DNA of 64,000 bases from a virus: positions 1 to 64,000 of the IMG/VR virus record IMGVR_UViG_3300044641_007277; one strand, written 5' to 3'. The position numbers and the translations under genes were made by a program. The notes under the pieces are model-generated. The model had not been told where the DNA came from. It searched no databases and saw only the letters and a program-made list of their open reading frames with translations. Of the stretch, positions 8,233 through 17,522 are shown in pieces (position 1 is the stretch's first letter; every line of letters begins with the position of its first letter).

Positions 8233-8979
8233 TTAACTGATTGTAGCACCAAGAACATTTGTCAAAATCCAAGCAGTGCCTGTCCAACGAAGTTGAACTG
8301 ATTGATAATCATATGGGGAATTACTGAAATGAACTGTTTGCGTTGTTAGATTTGCAATATTAACATTATCCATAAACACATTAGAAACAACACCTGTCTT
8401 TACAATAATTTCCAATGTTTGACCAGTCGTATTACCAACAGGAAGTTCAAATGATACTACATCTTTAGTAGTTCCGTTGTAAGTTGTAAAGTCAAGTAAA
8501 ATTGAATGAACGCCAACAACTGCAAGTGTTGCTTGTGTTCCACTTACGGTACTAAAGGATGCAGGATCAGCAGCTTCAATAAAAGAATTTCCAAAGTCTT
8601 TACAAACAATCTCACCATCAAGAACGAGTTTACCACTAATATCAAGTTTGTTAGAAGCATTACTTAAAAGTACATCACCACCTGTTACTGTAATACCTGT
8701 TGAAGCAGAAATAGAAGTTGAACTCAAACCGCTTGTTCCACTGATAGAGAGATTCCCTCCAAATACACCCGATGCTTCACATGTGAAGAGGGTTGTAGAA
8801 GTAGGATTTGAACCTCTTTCAATATATTCAGATGTGGATGTGATAGCACCTGTTGATGAATTCAAATATCCCTCAAGAGCATCAATAGATGTCTTTACAG
8901 CAGTAAAGTTATTATTAATAATTGTTCTTGAAGCTGAAAACGAATTCGTTGCCAAAATTGTTTGTAATGTAATTGCCAT
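8233..8979 (-). CDS. Tail/baseplate-associated structural protein
   Basis: 248 aa, Ser/Thr/Gly-rich and beta-rich, typical of phage fibre or baseplate-attachment proteins. The N-terminal segment (ATNSFSASRTIINNNFTAV) is a pattern seen at the start of many phage fibre-type structural proteins. The middle (ISGTSGLSSTSISASTG) suggests a repetitive beta-helix or beta-prism, and the C-terminal domain ends in a WTGTAWILTNV strand. No cysteine-rich or enzymatic motif. It has its own GATATATA box and ends at the shared terminator. It may be a short fibre or a fibre-anchoring protein; this is inferred from composition. Confidence 0.6.
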   Translation of the reverse strand: MAITLQTILATNSFSASRTIINNNFTAVKTSIDALEGYLNSSTGAITSTSEYIERGSNPTSTTLFTCEASGVFGGNLSISGTSGLSSTSISASTGITVTGGDVLLSNASNKLDISGKLVLDGEIVCKDFGNSFIEAADPASFSTVSGTQATLAVVGVHSILLDFTTYNGTTKDVVSFELPVGNTTGQTLEIIVKTGVVSNVFMDNVNIANLTTQTVHFSNSPYDYQSVQLRWTGTAWILTNVLGATIS

Positions 8980-9007
8980 GATATTTCAGTATTTTATTAT
9001 TTTATTC

Positions 9008-9015
9008 TATATATC
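9008..9015 (-). promoter_or_regulatory. Late-promoter-like GATATATA box
   Basis: Minus-strand GATATATA, 28 nt upstream of the 8979 start. Confidence 0.6.
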
Positions 9016-9031
9016 TATTTTATAAAAAGAT

Positions 9032-9688
9032 TTAATTTTTACTATAGAGAAACCATGTATTTTCGGTATCTAAATTATTTTCTTCTATATTTTCATATTC
9101 CCAATCTTCACCTAGCCATTCCATTTGACCTATTATTACAGCACTAAAAGTTTTATCATTAATAAGTTGTATCGGCTGAAATTCAATCAATTTAAAGGGA
9201 TTATCTTCAGAATAAAGCAACACTTTTGAAAAATTAAACTCTGTTTTTTCTAATTTATTTTCCAAAGTTATAATCCAATTATTTTCCTCATCATCCTTTT
9301 TAATAAATGCTCTACTTGCAGGGTTTTTGGTAAAAGCATTAGATTCTGAATCATGAGTATCTTTTAAGTCTCCTTTCATATCTTCAAGCAGACATTTGAA
9401 AAGAACAAGATAAATAATAGCATCATTGATTCTTTCTTCAATTGGTTCTGATGTTGTAGAAGGCATTGAAGGATTTTTACCTATTGCCCCTAAAATTGAC
9501 ATCGCTTGTTTTCCGAAATAAACACCCCATTTTTGAAAAGGTGTAAGACCCAATGCTTCTGCATCCTGACTTTTAAAGTTTGAAAGAGCATCGGAATTAG
9601 TAGCATAATCTTTGGCTTTTCCATATTGAAGTTCTAAACAAGATTCAAAAAGTTCTTTAAATACTTCATTTTTTCTGTCGTGTGTCAT
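9032..9688 (-). CDS. MazG-like/DUF1599-type N-terminal domain protein
   Basis: 218 aa in two parts. Residues about 1-105 resemble the all-alpha MazG-like or DUF1599-type phage proteins: KAKDYATNSDALSNFK, then GLTPFQKWGVYFGKQ, then EERINDAIIYLVL. These are the helix positions that carry the acidic metal/nucleotide site. Residues about 130-218 form a separate beta-rich domain I do not recognise. If the family call is right, it could hydrolyse or bind nucleoside triphosphates in the cytoplasm. A near-match box (GATATATC) lies about 22 nt upstream of the ATG. The family call is from motif shape only. Confidence 0.6.
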   Translation of the reverse strand: MTHDRKNEVFKELFESCLELQYGKAKDYATNSDALSNFKSQDAEALGLTPFQKWGVYFGKQAMSILGAIGKNPSMPSTTSEPIEERINDAIIYLVLFKCLLEDMKGDLKDTHDSESNAFTKNPASRAFIKKDDEENNWIITLENKLEKTEFNFSKVLLYSEDNPFKLIEFQPIQLINDKTFSAVIIGQMEWLGEDWEYENIEENNLDTENTWFLYSKN

Positions 9689-9737
9689 AAATCTTTAAAC
9701 AAAAAGTGGATATATCTTTATTGTAATTTACGAAATT

Positions 9738-10040
9738 TTAATTAAAATCTCTCCATTTTTTTGAAAGAGCAAAATTATTATGCCTTTTTATACTCTTTAC
9801 TGAATCAATGATGTAATTCATTAACACTTCCATCAAACTAATAAGAGCCACTCTTTTAGGTTCACTTAATATAGAAGCACTAATAGACCTTAGAAATACA
9901 TTATTTCTATAATCATAACCTATATTCTTTATATCATTCTTTCTTGAAAGAGCATAATCTTTGTATGTAGGTCTAATATCACCATCAGTAATATCTAAAT
10001 ACTTTTCCCAGAACTCGTTATTTGAAATTTCATCTTTCAT
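9738..10040 (-). CDS. Small hypothetical protein
   Basis: 100 aa, mixed charge and largely helical. Tyr/Asn-rich in the middle (TYKDYALSRKN), with a hydrophobic helix near residues 65-80 (ALISLMEVLMNYIIDSV) that looks amphipathic rather than transmembrane. No family recognised. It has its own GATATATA box in the 33-nt gap after the preceding gene. Confidence 0.6.
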   Translation of the reverse strand: MKDEISNNEFWEKYLDITDGDIRPTYKDYALSRKNDIKNIGYDYRNNVFLRSISASILSEPKRVALISLMEVLMNYIIDSVKSIKRHNNFALSKKWRDFN

Positions 10041-10063
10041 AGAAATAGATTATTTTACTGATG

Positions 10064-10071
10064 TATATATC
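10064..10071 (-). promoter_or_regulatory. Late-promoter-like GATATATA box
   Basis: Minus-strand GATATATA, 23 nt upstream of the 10040 start, wedged in the 33-nt gap between two genes. Confidence 0.6.
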
Positions 10072-10073
10072 TT

Positions 10074-10472
10074 TTATTCCTCTTCATCCAAAGAATCTTT
10101 GATATTAATATCTGCTAAATTCTCAATACCATCCTTTTCATCTTCATTTGTTATTTCAATTTCAATAGGAGGAACATGAGATATGATATTTTTACAAATA
10201 AATTCATATAACTCAAAAGGTATTCTGGCTTCCTGTAATGCTTTTGGCTGACCATTTTCATCTATATTATCTTTACCTAACAATCCTTCCAATTCTTCTC
10301 TATAATTGGCAGAAATTTGATACAATATAGTACGCATAGCAGTTTGTTTTAGCATATCCTCAATGTCTTCAGGTAATATGCCATCTTCAATATTAATACT
10401 ATTGAGTTTTTCATCATCAAGTTGCATCCATACACTTGATGGTACATTATTTAGTTCTTCAGTATTTTCCAT
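10074..10472 (-). CDS. Acidic hypothetical protein
   Basis: 132 aa, strongly acidic, especially at the C-terminus (DINIKDSLDEEE). It lies 10 nt after the gene at 10483-11310 and probably belongs to the tail/baseplate operon that starts near 18413. No motif recognised. Acidic small proteins of this kind are often assembly chaperones, but nothing here shows that directly. Confidence 0.6.
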   Translation of the reverse strand: MENTEELNNVPSSVWMQLDDEKLNSINIEDGILPEDIEDMLKQTAMRTILYQISANYREELEGLLGKDNIDENGQPKALQEARIPFELYEFICKNIISHVPPIEIEITNEDEKDGIENLADINIKDSLDEEE

Positions 10473-10482
10473 ATTTTTTCAA

Positions 10483-11310
10483 TTAAGTTTGTAAAAATCG
10501 TATGTAATAAAATTCTGGTCTTGAACCCACTTTATCAATAGCATATTCTTGAGAGAGTGCTATGGATAAATCATCTGTTTTTTCAGAAATTTCCATCGTC
10601 ATAGTATTATATACCATTACAATACCAGGAGTTGATTCTTCTACCACTTGCGAACTCGCTATTAAGCAGAGTGAATCTGTATCAAGGTATTCTGATAAAA
10701 GTTGATACTTGATTTGTTTATGATTCACTACTATATAGTCTTCTTTTATAGAATCTTTAATCTTATCAAATATAAATTGAGATAAGATTATGTGCTTTAA
10801 TCCTATGTTATTAAGTTCTTTTAATGCTGAATCACAAGATGCTAATCTGTAAAGTATTGCATCACCATTTGTATCTTTTGATATGGTAAAATTACCAATA
10901 TTTTGTTTAATTTGACCATACCCACTTGCAGTTATCCTACCCATTTCAGACATTAGAAAAAGAGACTCTTTGTCTAAATCTTCTGATATTTTTTCTTGTA
11001 GAAGTTTTATTCCATTTTGTAAAAGACTTTCTCTTCCGATATCTTTAACTTCATTTTGATTAAAAGTCAAAGTCTTTTCAATCTTTCTCGTTGTAGTTAC
11101 AACATTATACAAATCTTCTTTTTTGAAGTTTATGGTATTCTTAAATTTATGCGCAATTATATTCTTTGTATAAATTCTTGCTGAAGTATTATTATCCAAA
11201 GAATAATGAGCAATATTTACAAAACTACTAGTTATTGGTCGTAATTTGTAAATTTGCCCATTCTTTTCAGAAAAGATTCTTTTTATTTTATGTGCAATTT
11301 GTTCAATCAT
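10483..11310 (-). CDS. Hypothetical, possibly virion protein
   Basis: 275 aa, not recognised. The second half has alternating strands and helices (LKHIILSQFIFDKIKDSI, SLCLIASSQVVEESTPGIV, then PEFYYIRFL at the C-terminus). This vaguely resembles the P-domain/A-domain order of HK97-fold shell proteins, but no diagnostic motif is present. Its ATG overlaps the stop of the upstream glycosyltransferase (ATGA, 11307-11310), implying translational coupling. Confidence 0.55.
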   Translation of the reverse strand: MIEQIAHKIKRIFSEKNGQIYKLRPITSSFVNIAHYSLDNNTSARIYTKNIIAHKFKNTINFKKEDLYNVVTTTRKIEKTLTFNQNEVKDIGRESLLQNGIKLLQEKISEDLDKESLFLMSEMGRITASGYGQIKQNIGNFTISKDTNGDAILYRLASCDSALKELNNIGLKHIILSQFIFDKIKDSIKEDYIVVNHKQIKYQLLSEYLDTDSLCLIASSQVVEESTPGIVMVYNTMTMEISEKTDDLSIALSQEYAIDKVGSRPEFYYIRFLQT

Positions 11311-12548
11311 TCTGATGCAAGGGGATCAAATGTATAATTTGCAAAATTTTCTGCCTTTGGTTTTTCTGACCAAAGATTAGCAGACCATCCAAGTTCATCT
11401 GACCAAGCATCATCATGAATACCCAATTCTACAAAACGATTATGTATATCGTTATCATAACGCTGTCTTACAAACCTTACAAGGCGTTGGATTTCTTGTC
11501 TTCTATAATTTTGAGTATTATCTCCACCTGCATTCATCCATTGAATATAACCAAGTTGAGCAATTCTCACAAATTTAGTCTTTAAAAATGTACGAATAAT
11601 AATCTCATAGTCGTCACATACTCCAAGCATAGGACTATGCCCATTGATGTCTTTGTAAATATCGGCTCTCCAAGCCCTTATATGATTCGGAACACCTACA
11701 ATGTGCCTAATTGTTCGAGGATTGATATTACAACTTATATGAGTGAGATATGACCTATCTTTATACCAATCAACTTTATATGAACCATAGCCCATTGCAA
11801 AACCTTCGCCATAGACTACGCATTTACCATCCTCTTCATAAATTTCAGTACAATCTGTATAATAAAATCCTGCATCTGGAAATTTCTTATACGCTTGACT
11901 TATCCAATCTAAAGCATTTTCAGTTAATTCATCATCGTGGTCAAGTTCAAGGACAATTTGTCCCTGACAAAGATTTGCAGCATAAAATTTAGTTTCTCCA
12001 ACTCTACCGCTATTTCTTCTACCTCTGAATATTTTTATTCTATGGTCTTTACTTGCCATATCTTCAAGCATATTCCATGTTTCATTATTATCATCGGAAT
12101 CATCATAAATTATCCATTCCCAATTATTAAATGTTCCATTTTTGAGAGAATTATAAGGACGTTGGAGTTTTTCTCCAGTTCTGTAAACAGGTGTAAATAT
12201 GCTGATTAAAGGTACTGAATCCAAACGATTGACAGAAGCATTAATAAATACTTTATATGCAGACTCTCCAATTTCAACAGGATTTGCATCTTCACTAAAA
12301 CTTATCCATCTTCTTCTATCTTCATAAGGCAAATTCATAAGACCTTGCCATAAAGAATCATCACCTATTGAAACTATGACTTGTGGTCTGATATCTGCAA
12401 ATATCTCATAAAGATTGTCATCATTAGTAAATCTACGAATATCAAAATCAAGTGGTTCCCAAGCACCAATGTCTCGTGTTTTAATAGAAATAGTCTCTCC
12501 TTCTTTTTGAAAGAGAGCTAAAATCGGAAGACCTCTTTTAGTATCCAT
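11307..12548 (-). CDS. GT-A glycosyltransferase (family 2) with N-terminal extension
   Basis: 413 aa from the ATG at 12548. The open frame extends further upstream to 12656, but that would run into the end of the hub gene (12608), and only the shorter start gives a normal N-terminus. Residues about 110-330 are a GT2 domain: PLISIFTPVYRTGE, IIYDDSDD, and the metal-binding LELDHDDEL near residue 200. The first 110 residues form an unrecognised domain, and the C-terminus contains WSDELGWSANLW. It is expected to transfer sugar from an NDP-sugar to an unknown acceptor. It sits inside the baseplate gene cluster, coupled by ATGA overlap to 10483-11310. Confidence 0.8.
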   Translation of the reverse strand: MDTKRGLPILALFQKEGETISIKTRDIGAWEPLDFDIRRFTNDDNLYEIFADIRPQVIVSIGDDSLWQGLMNLPYEDRRRWISFSEDANPVEIGESAYKVFINASVNRLDSVPLISIFTPVYRTGEKLQRPYNSLKNGTFNNWEWIIYDDSDDNNETWNMLEDMASKDHRIKIFRGRRNSGRVGETKFYAANLCQGQIVLELDHDDELTENALDWISQAYKKFPDAGFYYTDCTEIYEEDGKCVVYGEGFAMGYGSYKVDWYKDRSYLTHISCNINPRTIRHIVGVPNHIRAWRADIYKDINGHSPMLGVCDDYEIIIRTFLKTKFVRIAQLGYIQWMNAGGDNTQNYRRQEIQRLVRFVRQRYDNDIHNRFVELGIHDDAWSDELGWSANLWSEKPKAENFANYTFDPLASE

Positions 12549-12607
12549 AAGTAATTGAAAAGTGTGTAAATGAATATTATAGATAAATATACAAAATTGT
12601 TTTCTAA

Positions 12608-14086
12608 TTAAAAACTTTCTTCTGATTGAGGAACTCCCCATTCCCTTCTTGTACAACGATATTTGGCTATCGTTCTACCAAGTTTTAAGTCATAATATAA
12701 TTTAAAACCTTCAATTAAATAAAATCCACTTAAAAATCTATCAACGCTAATAGTTAAATTTGTTATAGGGCTAAGAAAATTTTCTTCGTTATCCTTTATT
12801 TCCTTTTCACTCATAAAGTTTTTATTATCATTAAAATTATTTAAAACAGTTATCAAAATAGGAATTCTTTCCATTTTTATAACAGCAGGATTCCAAGACC
12901 ATAAATCAATATCAAGATACATTTTCTCAAGTTCTTTATTATTAACATAGTTTTGATATTGAGCAAGAGCAAAATTTTGATGTACATTACCACTTGGTAG
13001 AGAATATTGAATGCCGTACCAATTATTACGCAAATGTTCCTTTTCTATAGTTTCATCTTTTAATCCACGTAATCTAATTTTAGTATCTTCTGTTCCAGGT
13101 GTAGCTAAAGGATTAAAAGTAATAAGATTTTCTTCACCGATAGTTTGTAATGTATGGTCATAAAAATACATCCTTTTACCATATCCTTGAGAATATGATA
13201 TAGCTGAAGAATTATTAATAAGATTGTAGTCTATAATTCTGTTATTAGAATTAGATGTAGATTCAAAATTCGATAATATCAAAGGAGCAGGAGAATTTGG
13301 TTGTTCATCTACTGGCATTGCTGGATTGAAATCGTCAATAATATCTCTTTCAAATATAATTAAAGCCTCATCAAATTCTTTAGTTTGGTCTAGTTGTTTT
13401 TCTACTTCAATATAATTTACATTATAAAAAATATCAATAAATACTCTATAAAAAGTGTTTTCATTTTTCCAAGCATGATTTGCTATATGTAAAATAAAAT
13501 CTTTATAAGATTTCCAATCACATATCCATGTCATTTCATCGTTAGTAACATCATCAATATTAGTAGCAAAACCCAATTCTAATTCAGTAGCAACTTTTTT
13601 AATAACATCTAATGATGTTCCCTTAAAAGCCTTGTTTTTTTCAATCCATATTTTTTTTATATTCAATATCCCACTTATTGTAAAAATTGTAAATGTACTT
13701 TCATCATTCAAGTTTTCAGTTTCTACACGAGTTATGAGATAATCATTTCTAATGGGTTTATATGTGTCATTATGACTTCTGATATAAACCGAAACAATAT
13801 CCCCATCTTTAGGAATATTTTTTGATATGAAAGATTTTCTTGTTATAATAAGTTTAAGATGAATTATTGGTAAAAAATTAGTACAATCTATTTCTAAATT
13901 ACCAATCTCTTCTTGTAGAAATCTCGTATTATTAATTAAAATATATGGAAATAATTTACCTAAAAACTTATCACTTTTATAGCCATCTGAATTTTTAAGA
14001 TCAAGCATTTTTTGCTCTTGATCCATATCAATCAGTATTATAGTAGGATTTGATACTGTTCTAATTTTGGTTTTTTCAAAAGCCAT
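12608..14086 (-). CDS. Baseplate hub-like protein
   Basis: 492 aa. The central segment, KGTSLDVIKKVATELELGF followed by DEMTWICDWKSYKDFILHI, matches the layout of phage tail-hub proteins (gp27/gpD/VgrG-hub type), where a helix pair precedes a W-rich segment. The N-terminal part is a beta-barrel-like region with SVYIRSHNDTYKPIRNDY. The C-terminal part has further strands ending in a Cys/Arg-rich strand (IAKYRCTRREWG). It should sit at the centre of the baseplate and connect the tube to the spike. It is tightly packed, 1 nt from the LysM-like gene. Hub identity is inferred from motif and context. Confidence 0.65.
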   Translation of the reverse strand: MAFEKTKIRTVSNPTIILIDMDQEQKMLDLKNSDGYKSDKFLGKLFPYILINNTRFLQEEIGNLEIDCTNFLPIIHLKLIITRKSFISKNIPKDGDIVSVYIRSHNDTYKPIRNDYLITRVETENLNDESTFTIFTISGILNIKKIWIEKNKAFKGTSLDVIKKVATELELGFATNIDDVTNDEMTWICDWKSYKDFILHIANHAWKNENTFYRVFIDIFYNVNYIEVEKQLDQTKEFDEALIIFERDIIDDFNPAMPVDEQPNSPAPLILSNFESTSNSNNRIIDYNLINNSSAISYSQGYGKRMYFYDHTLQTIGEENLITFNPLATPGTEDTKIRLRGLKDETIEKEHLRNNWYGIQYSLPSGNVHQNFALAQYQNYVNNKELEKMYLDIDLWSWNPAVIKMERIPILITVLNNFNDNKNFMSEKEIKDNEENFLSPITNLTISVDRFLSGFYLIEGFKLYYDLKLGRTIAKYRCTRREWGVPQSEESF

Positions 14087-14087
14087 A

Positions 14088-14702
14088 TTATGAATTCAAT
14101 TTGTTTTTCAATACTTGACTTATTAATTCTGCTTTACTAATCGGTTCAGTAGAACATTCAGAAGCATTTCTACCAACACCAGGAGCGAATCTTACTTTGT
14201 TATTGATAACTTCAACTTCACCTTGACCAAATTCGTTAAAATTAGGTGGTAAATTACTTGGAGATGGAGCAAGTGTATCTTTAGATAAATCTTTAAGGAA
14301 ATTAAATTTATTAGAAAGTTTTTTAATATTAGAATCAGGTGTTGCAGCTTTATCTGGGTTAACATAACTATTCCTAACATCCGCATCTGAATCGTCACTT
14401 GTTGATTTAGGTGTAACTATAAGTGATGTAAAATTATTAGGGATAAATATAACATCATCTGTATCTAATGTAAATGGATTTGATATTGAATTACTTTTTA
14501 ATAATTCAATAAAATCACCCATTTGACCTGTATCCAAAGACAATATGTCTGGTCTCATAATATGATTAAATTCTACAATATATTTTTCGCTAAAATTATA
14601 ATTACCAATATAGTTCATAGATTGAGATGTCAAGTCAACAATTTTTTCTTGATTCTTTTCTATTTCTAACTTTTCCTGTAATATTTTAATATTTAAAGGC
14701 AT
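14088..14702 (-). CDS. Baseplate wedge/LysM-like (gp53-like) protein
   Basis: 204 aa. Residues about 48-90 have the arrangement of gp53 and LysM-type baseplate proteins: IMRPDILSLDTGQMGDFIELL, then NSISNPFTL and DVIFIPN (compare RPDxI...Y...LL..N.I.NPF.....IxIP). The rest is Ser/Asn/Pro-rich and probably flexible. It lies between the hub gene (1-nt gap) and a large tail protein (5-nt gap) in one leftward operon. The role as a wedge or tail-tip connector is inferred from that motif and context. Confidence 0.6.
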   Translation of the reverse strand: MPLNIKILQEKLEIEKNQEKIVDLTSQSMNYIGNYNFSEKYIVEFNHIMRPDILSLDTGQMGDFIELLKSNSISNPFTLDTDDVIFIPNNFTSLIVTPKSTSDDSDADVRNSYVNPDKAATPDSNIKKLSNKFNFLKDLSKDTLAPSPSNLPPNFNEFGQGEVEVINNKVRFAPGVGRNASECSTEPISKAELISQVLKNKLNS

Positions 14703-14707
14703 TACTT

Positions 14708-16639
14708 TTATATTTTTGTTTTAATGGGCTGAAATAAACCTGTCTTAAAATCATTCTTACTTTTAACCAATTCAAATGGTTTACTTCCAGAAGAATCTAC
14801 TGATGTTGATCCAAAAGCATTTAATGTGGTTAATTCCTTTTGTCTTAAACTCATACCTGAACTATATGTTGAACTTGATTTATTTACATCAACATCCGAT
14901 TTTTCAGGATAGTAAATTCTACCACCACCCCCATTAAATAGAGATTGAATATCACTTGCATCTCTAGATCTTCCTGGCTCTAATGTACATGAAAATTTTA
15001 ATTCCGTTGGAAAATCATCAACAGATAACTCATCGTTGAATTCATAGTCACATTGTGTACACCACAGATTTCCAATCATCATTATAGGTGCAAATGGATT
15101 ACCAACTTGTAAATGCCATTCACCAGTTGGAGCACCCGTTAATTCCCCTACGGTTCCTTGTAAAACAGCTAATAAATTAGTCTTTAATTCTGCATTATTT
15201 TTTAACAAATATTGTGAGATATATTCAGCAGCAGCACTTACATTCTCACCCTTTAATAACTCTGAAGGATTTGTTGTTAAATCTTTTATTATCTTTCCTA
15301 TGGTTCCACCAGCAAAATTTGCAGTTTTGGCTAATTCATTAACAGTATCTTTGTAATTTCCAGTACCAATATCATTTAATAACTTAAACATTGCTTCAGC
15401 CCTAACCAATGGGAAATTTCTCCTATCTATCAAAAACCTATTTTCTCCACCCCAAAATTGAGCATGATTATATGTTAAAGTTAACATATTCGAAAAAATA
15501 TCAAGCATAGCTGCTTTCTGATTTACATGTTCAATCGTTTTAGAAGAGTATTCAAATGTAACTTTTAAACCTGGTGTATGACTAAATGTAAGACCTCTAT
15601 CTCTAACTTTTGATCCTCTAATGACATTCACAGGTCCATATACTAAATCTTTAAGTGGACCATTTTTCCAAGGATCATATGCAGATGTCCATGTATTTAA
15701 AGTATCAGTTCTATCATTACCAGATAAAAGAGATAATAATTTCACACCAACGTTATTTTCTGTACTTTCAGTCGCACTCAATCCAAATAAATTTCCGATT
15801 TCTTTGACTGTGATATTATTAACCCCAGAGGTCTCTCCAATATTTTTAGTTTCTATTTTTACTGTACCTTTTGTCAAAGAATTAAGACTATTTGATGAAT
15901 AATCTAAATAAGTTAAAGCCTGTGCTATAGGTCTTCTTAAAGATGGTTTCGCATCTTGTTTTTTTAAAGCTATTCTACATTCATCATAAACTGGAACCAT
16001 AAATCTTCTTAAAGTAATCAATCTATTATTATTGAATGGATGATAGTGCTTAAGGTATAGAAAATCTGAATATCTATAAACTTTTTCATATTGTTCATAT
16101 TTTTTACCATCTCCCTCATTAAAATAATAAACTAAAAAACTTGTACTAGGATTTTTATATGCTTCATTATCAGCTACACCTGTATAATTGCTTTCATCAT
16201 TTGCTACACCTAAATTACCAAAATGATTAGGGTTTTCATTAGTCGCTTTAGATAAAGAATGAATACGAACAAGATGATAAGGATTAATTAAACTCGGTGT
16301 TCCTCTAAAATTGACATCAGTAGCACTGGAATTTGCTTGGGGATCATTAATATTAGTTCCAACTTCGGAAGGTTCTCTATATTCTGCTGGATAAATTCTT
16401 TCTAATTCTACTGGGTTTTCGGCTCCTCCACCTGGACCACTTTGTTGTCTTGCACGACTTGGATCATAACCCGAAGTAGAATTAGCACCCGCATTGTTAT
16501 CATTATTTACTCTAACATCAGTCTTTTTTTGAAGATCTTTAATTAAACTATTTCCTCCCCCAGCTAAATTATCTTTGGGATTCCCACTATTTGTTAAGTA
16601 ATTTTTACCAGCGTCCACTAAAGATGTATAAAAACTCAT
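14708..16639 (-). CDS. Large tail/baseplate structural protein
   Basis: 643 aa. The N-terminal 110 residues are Gly/Asn/Pro-rich and disordered. A distinctive block near residues 515-585 reads GEWHLQVGNPFAPIMMIGNL, then DDFPTELKFSCTLEPGRSRD, then FNGGGGRIYYP. This has the look of a tail-tube-related or tube-initiator fold found in large myoviruses, comparable in role to T4 gp48/gp54. The C-terminal tail is Ser-rich. It is contiguous with the LysM-like and hub genes. Family assignment is uncertain; placement in the baseplate/tail-tube assembly is well supported by context. Confidence 0.6.
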   Translation of the reverse strand: MSFYTSLVDAGKNYLTNSGNPKDNLAGGGNSLIKDLQKKTDVRVNNDNNAGANSTSGYDPSRARQQSGPGGGAENPVELERIYPAEYREPSEVGTNINDPQANSSATDVNFRGTPSLINPYHLVRIHSLSKATNENPNHFGNLGVANDESNYTGVADNEAYKNPSTSFLVYYFNEGDGKKYEQYEKVYRYSDFLYLKHYHPFNNNRLITLRRFMVPVYDECRIALKKQDAKPSLRRPIAQALTYLDYSSNSLNSLTKGTVKIETKNIGETSGVNNITVKEIGNLFGLSATESTENNVGVKLLSLLSGNDRTDTLNTWTSAYDPWKNGPLKDLVYGPVNVIRGSKVRDRGLTFSHTPGLKVTFEYSSKTIEHVNQKAAMLDIFSNMLTLTYNHAQFWGGENRFLIDRRNFPLVRAEAMFKLLNDIGTGNYKDTVNELAKTANFAGGTIGKIIKDLTTNPSELLKGENVSAAAEYISQYLLKNNAELKTNLLAVLQGTVGELTGAPTGEWHLQVGNPFAPIMMIGNLWCTQCDYEFNDELSVDDFPTELKFSCTLEPGRSRDASDIQSLFNGGGGRIYYPEKSDVDVNKSSSTYSSGMSLRQKELTTLNAFGSTSVDSSGSKPFELVKSKNDFKTGLFQPIKTKI

Positions 16640-16655
16640 TTAATTAAACTTCATT

Positions 16656-17018
16656 TTAAATCATCAAGAGACCTACTACTAAATCTACTTGAATATTATT
16701 TTTTTTGAGAATTTCACTCACTGATTTTTTTATATCAGGAGTATATTTTGGAACGATATAAATTACATCTTTTTGATTTTCAAGAAGTTTTTCAAGTAAT
16801 AAACGTTCAAGTTCTCGTGTTAAAATAAAATGTGCAACTTCTGACATTTCACCTTTAACATCATATCCTAAATTTGATGCAACAGTCATCACATCTAAAT
16901 ATTCAACATTTAAACCTCTAAACCTCTTCTTGATAACTTTTAGAGAACCCTCTTCAATAGTAACTACCATTCCAAGACTATCTTTTTTGTTTTCATACAT
17001 TTTTTCCAACATTATCAT
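16656..17018 (-). CDS. Small hypothetical protein
   Basis: 120 aa, alternating helices and strands (GLNVEYLDVMTVASNLGYD, DVIYIVPKYTPDIKKSV). The start ATG overlaps the upstream stop as ATGA (17015-17018), so it is translationally coupled to 17015-17518. No motif recognised. Located at the head of the tail operon. Confidence 0.6.
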   Translation of the reverse strand: MIMLEKMYENKKDSLGMVVTIEEGSLKVIKKRFRGLNVEYLDVMTVASNLGYDVKGEMSEVAHFILTRELERLLLEKLLENQKDVIYIVPKYTPDIKKSVSEILKKNNIQVDLVVGLLMI

Positions 17019-17518
17019 TCCACCTCTTTGGATTCAGTATGAATTTTGATAAGTAGTTTCAAAATAGCAGCAACCGTAGTTGAATCTTCTATGCTATTTA
17101 ATGAACTTAATGGAAGTATTATAACATCATTACTTGAAAGAACACTTGATGAATCTTTCATTGAATTTATGTCTAATCCCCAAACACATTCTGTTAATTC
17201 TAAAAGTGGATGAGATTTCCAAAAACCTAAATGAATAAAGTTTTCTTCTGAAACATCCCAATCTAATGAATTACAATAATTAACAGATTCTGTTAATTGA
17301 TTAAGGGATTGAGTTGTATATTGTAGTATATTTTCACTTTCTTTTGAAAGAACTATAGCTTCAATTATTCCGTTCTTTGCCAAAAATGGTAAAATCTTTC
17401 CGTGATTTTCTTTTAATCTAATAGACTTTTTCCCATCTTCATTAAAGATTGTGAAATCTTCACATGAATAAAGAATCTTATCTTCTATTTTTTGCTCGGC
17501 ATATTCTGATATTTTCAT
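17015..17518 (-). CDS. Hypothetical protein
   Basis: 167 aa, acidic, mixed alpha/beta, no motif recognised. The middle holds HLGFWKSHPLLELTECVWGLD. Coupled to the next gene by ATGA overlap and 4 nt downstream of 17523-18413. Confidence 0.6.
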   Translation of the reverse strand: MKISEYAEQKIEDKILYSCEDFTIFNEDGKKSIRLKENHGKILPFLAKNGIIEAIVLSKESENILQYTTQSLNQLTESVNYCNSLDWDVSEENFIHLGFWKSHPLLELTECVWGLDINSMKDSSSVLSSNDVIILPLSSLNSIEDSTTVAAILKLLIKIHTESKEVE

Positions 17519-17522
17519 TCAA

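Noticed and set aside
10483-11310. Possible HK97-fold capsid protein.
   Set aside because: Only a loose strand/helix resemblance; no conserved capsid motif or protease site is seen, so it is left as hypothetical.
12549-12656. Longer start for the glycosyltransferase at 11307-12548.
   Set aside because: The extension overlaps the 3' end of the hub gene by 49 nt and encodes an unlikely basic/hydrophobic leader; ATG 12548 is better placed.
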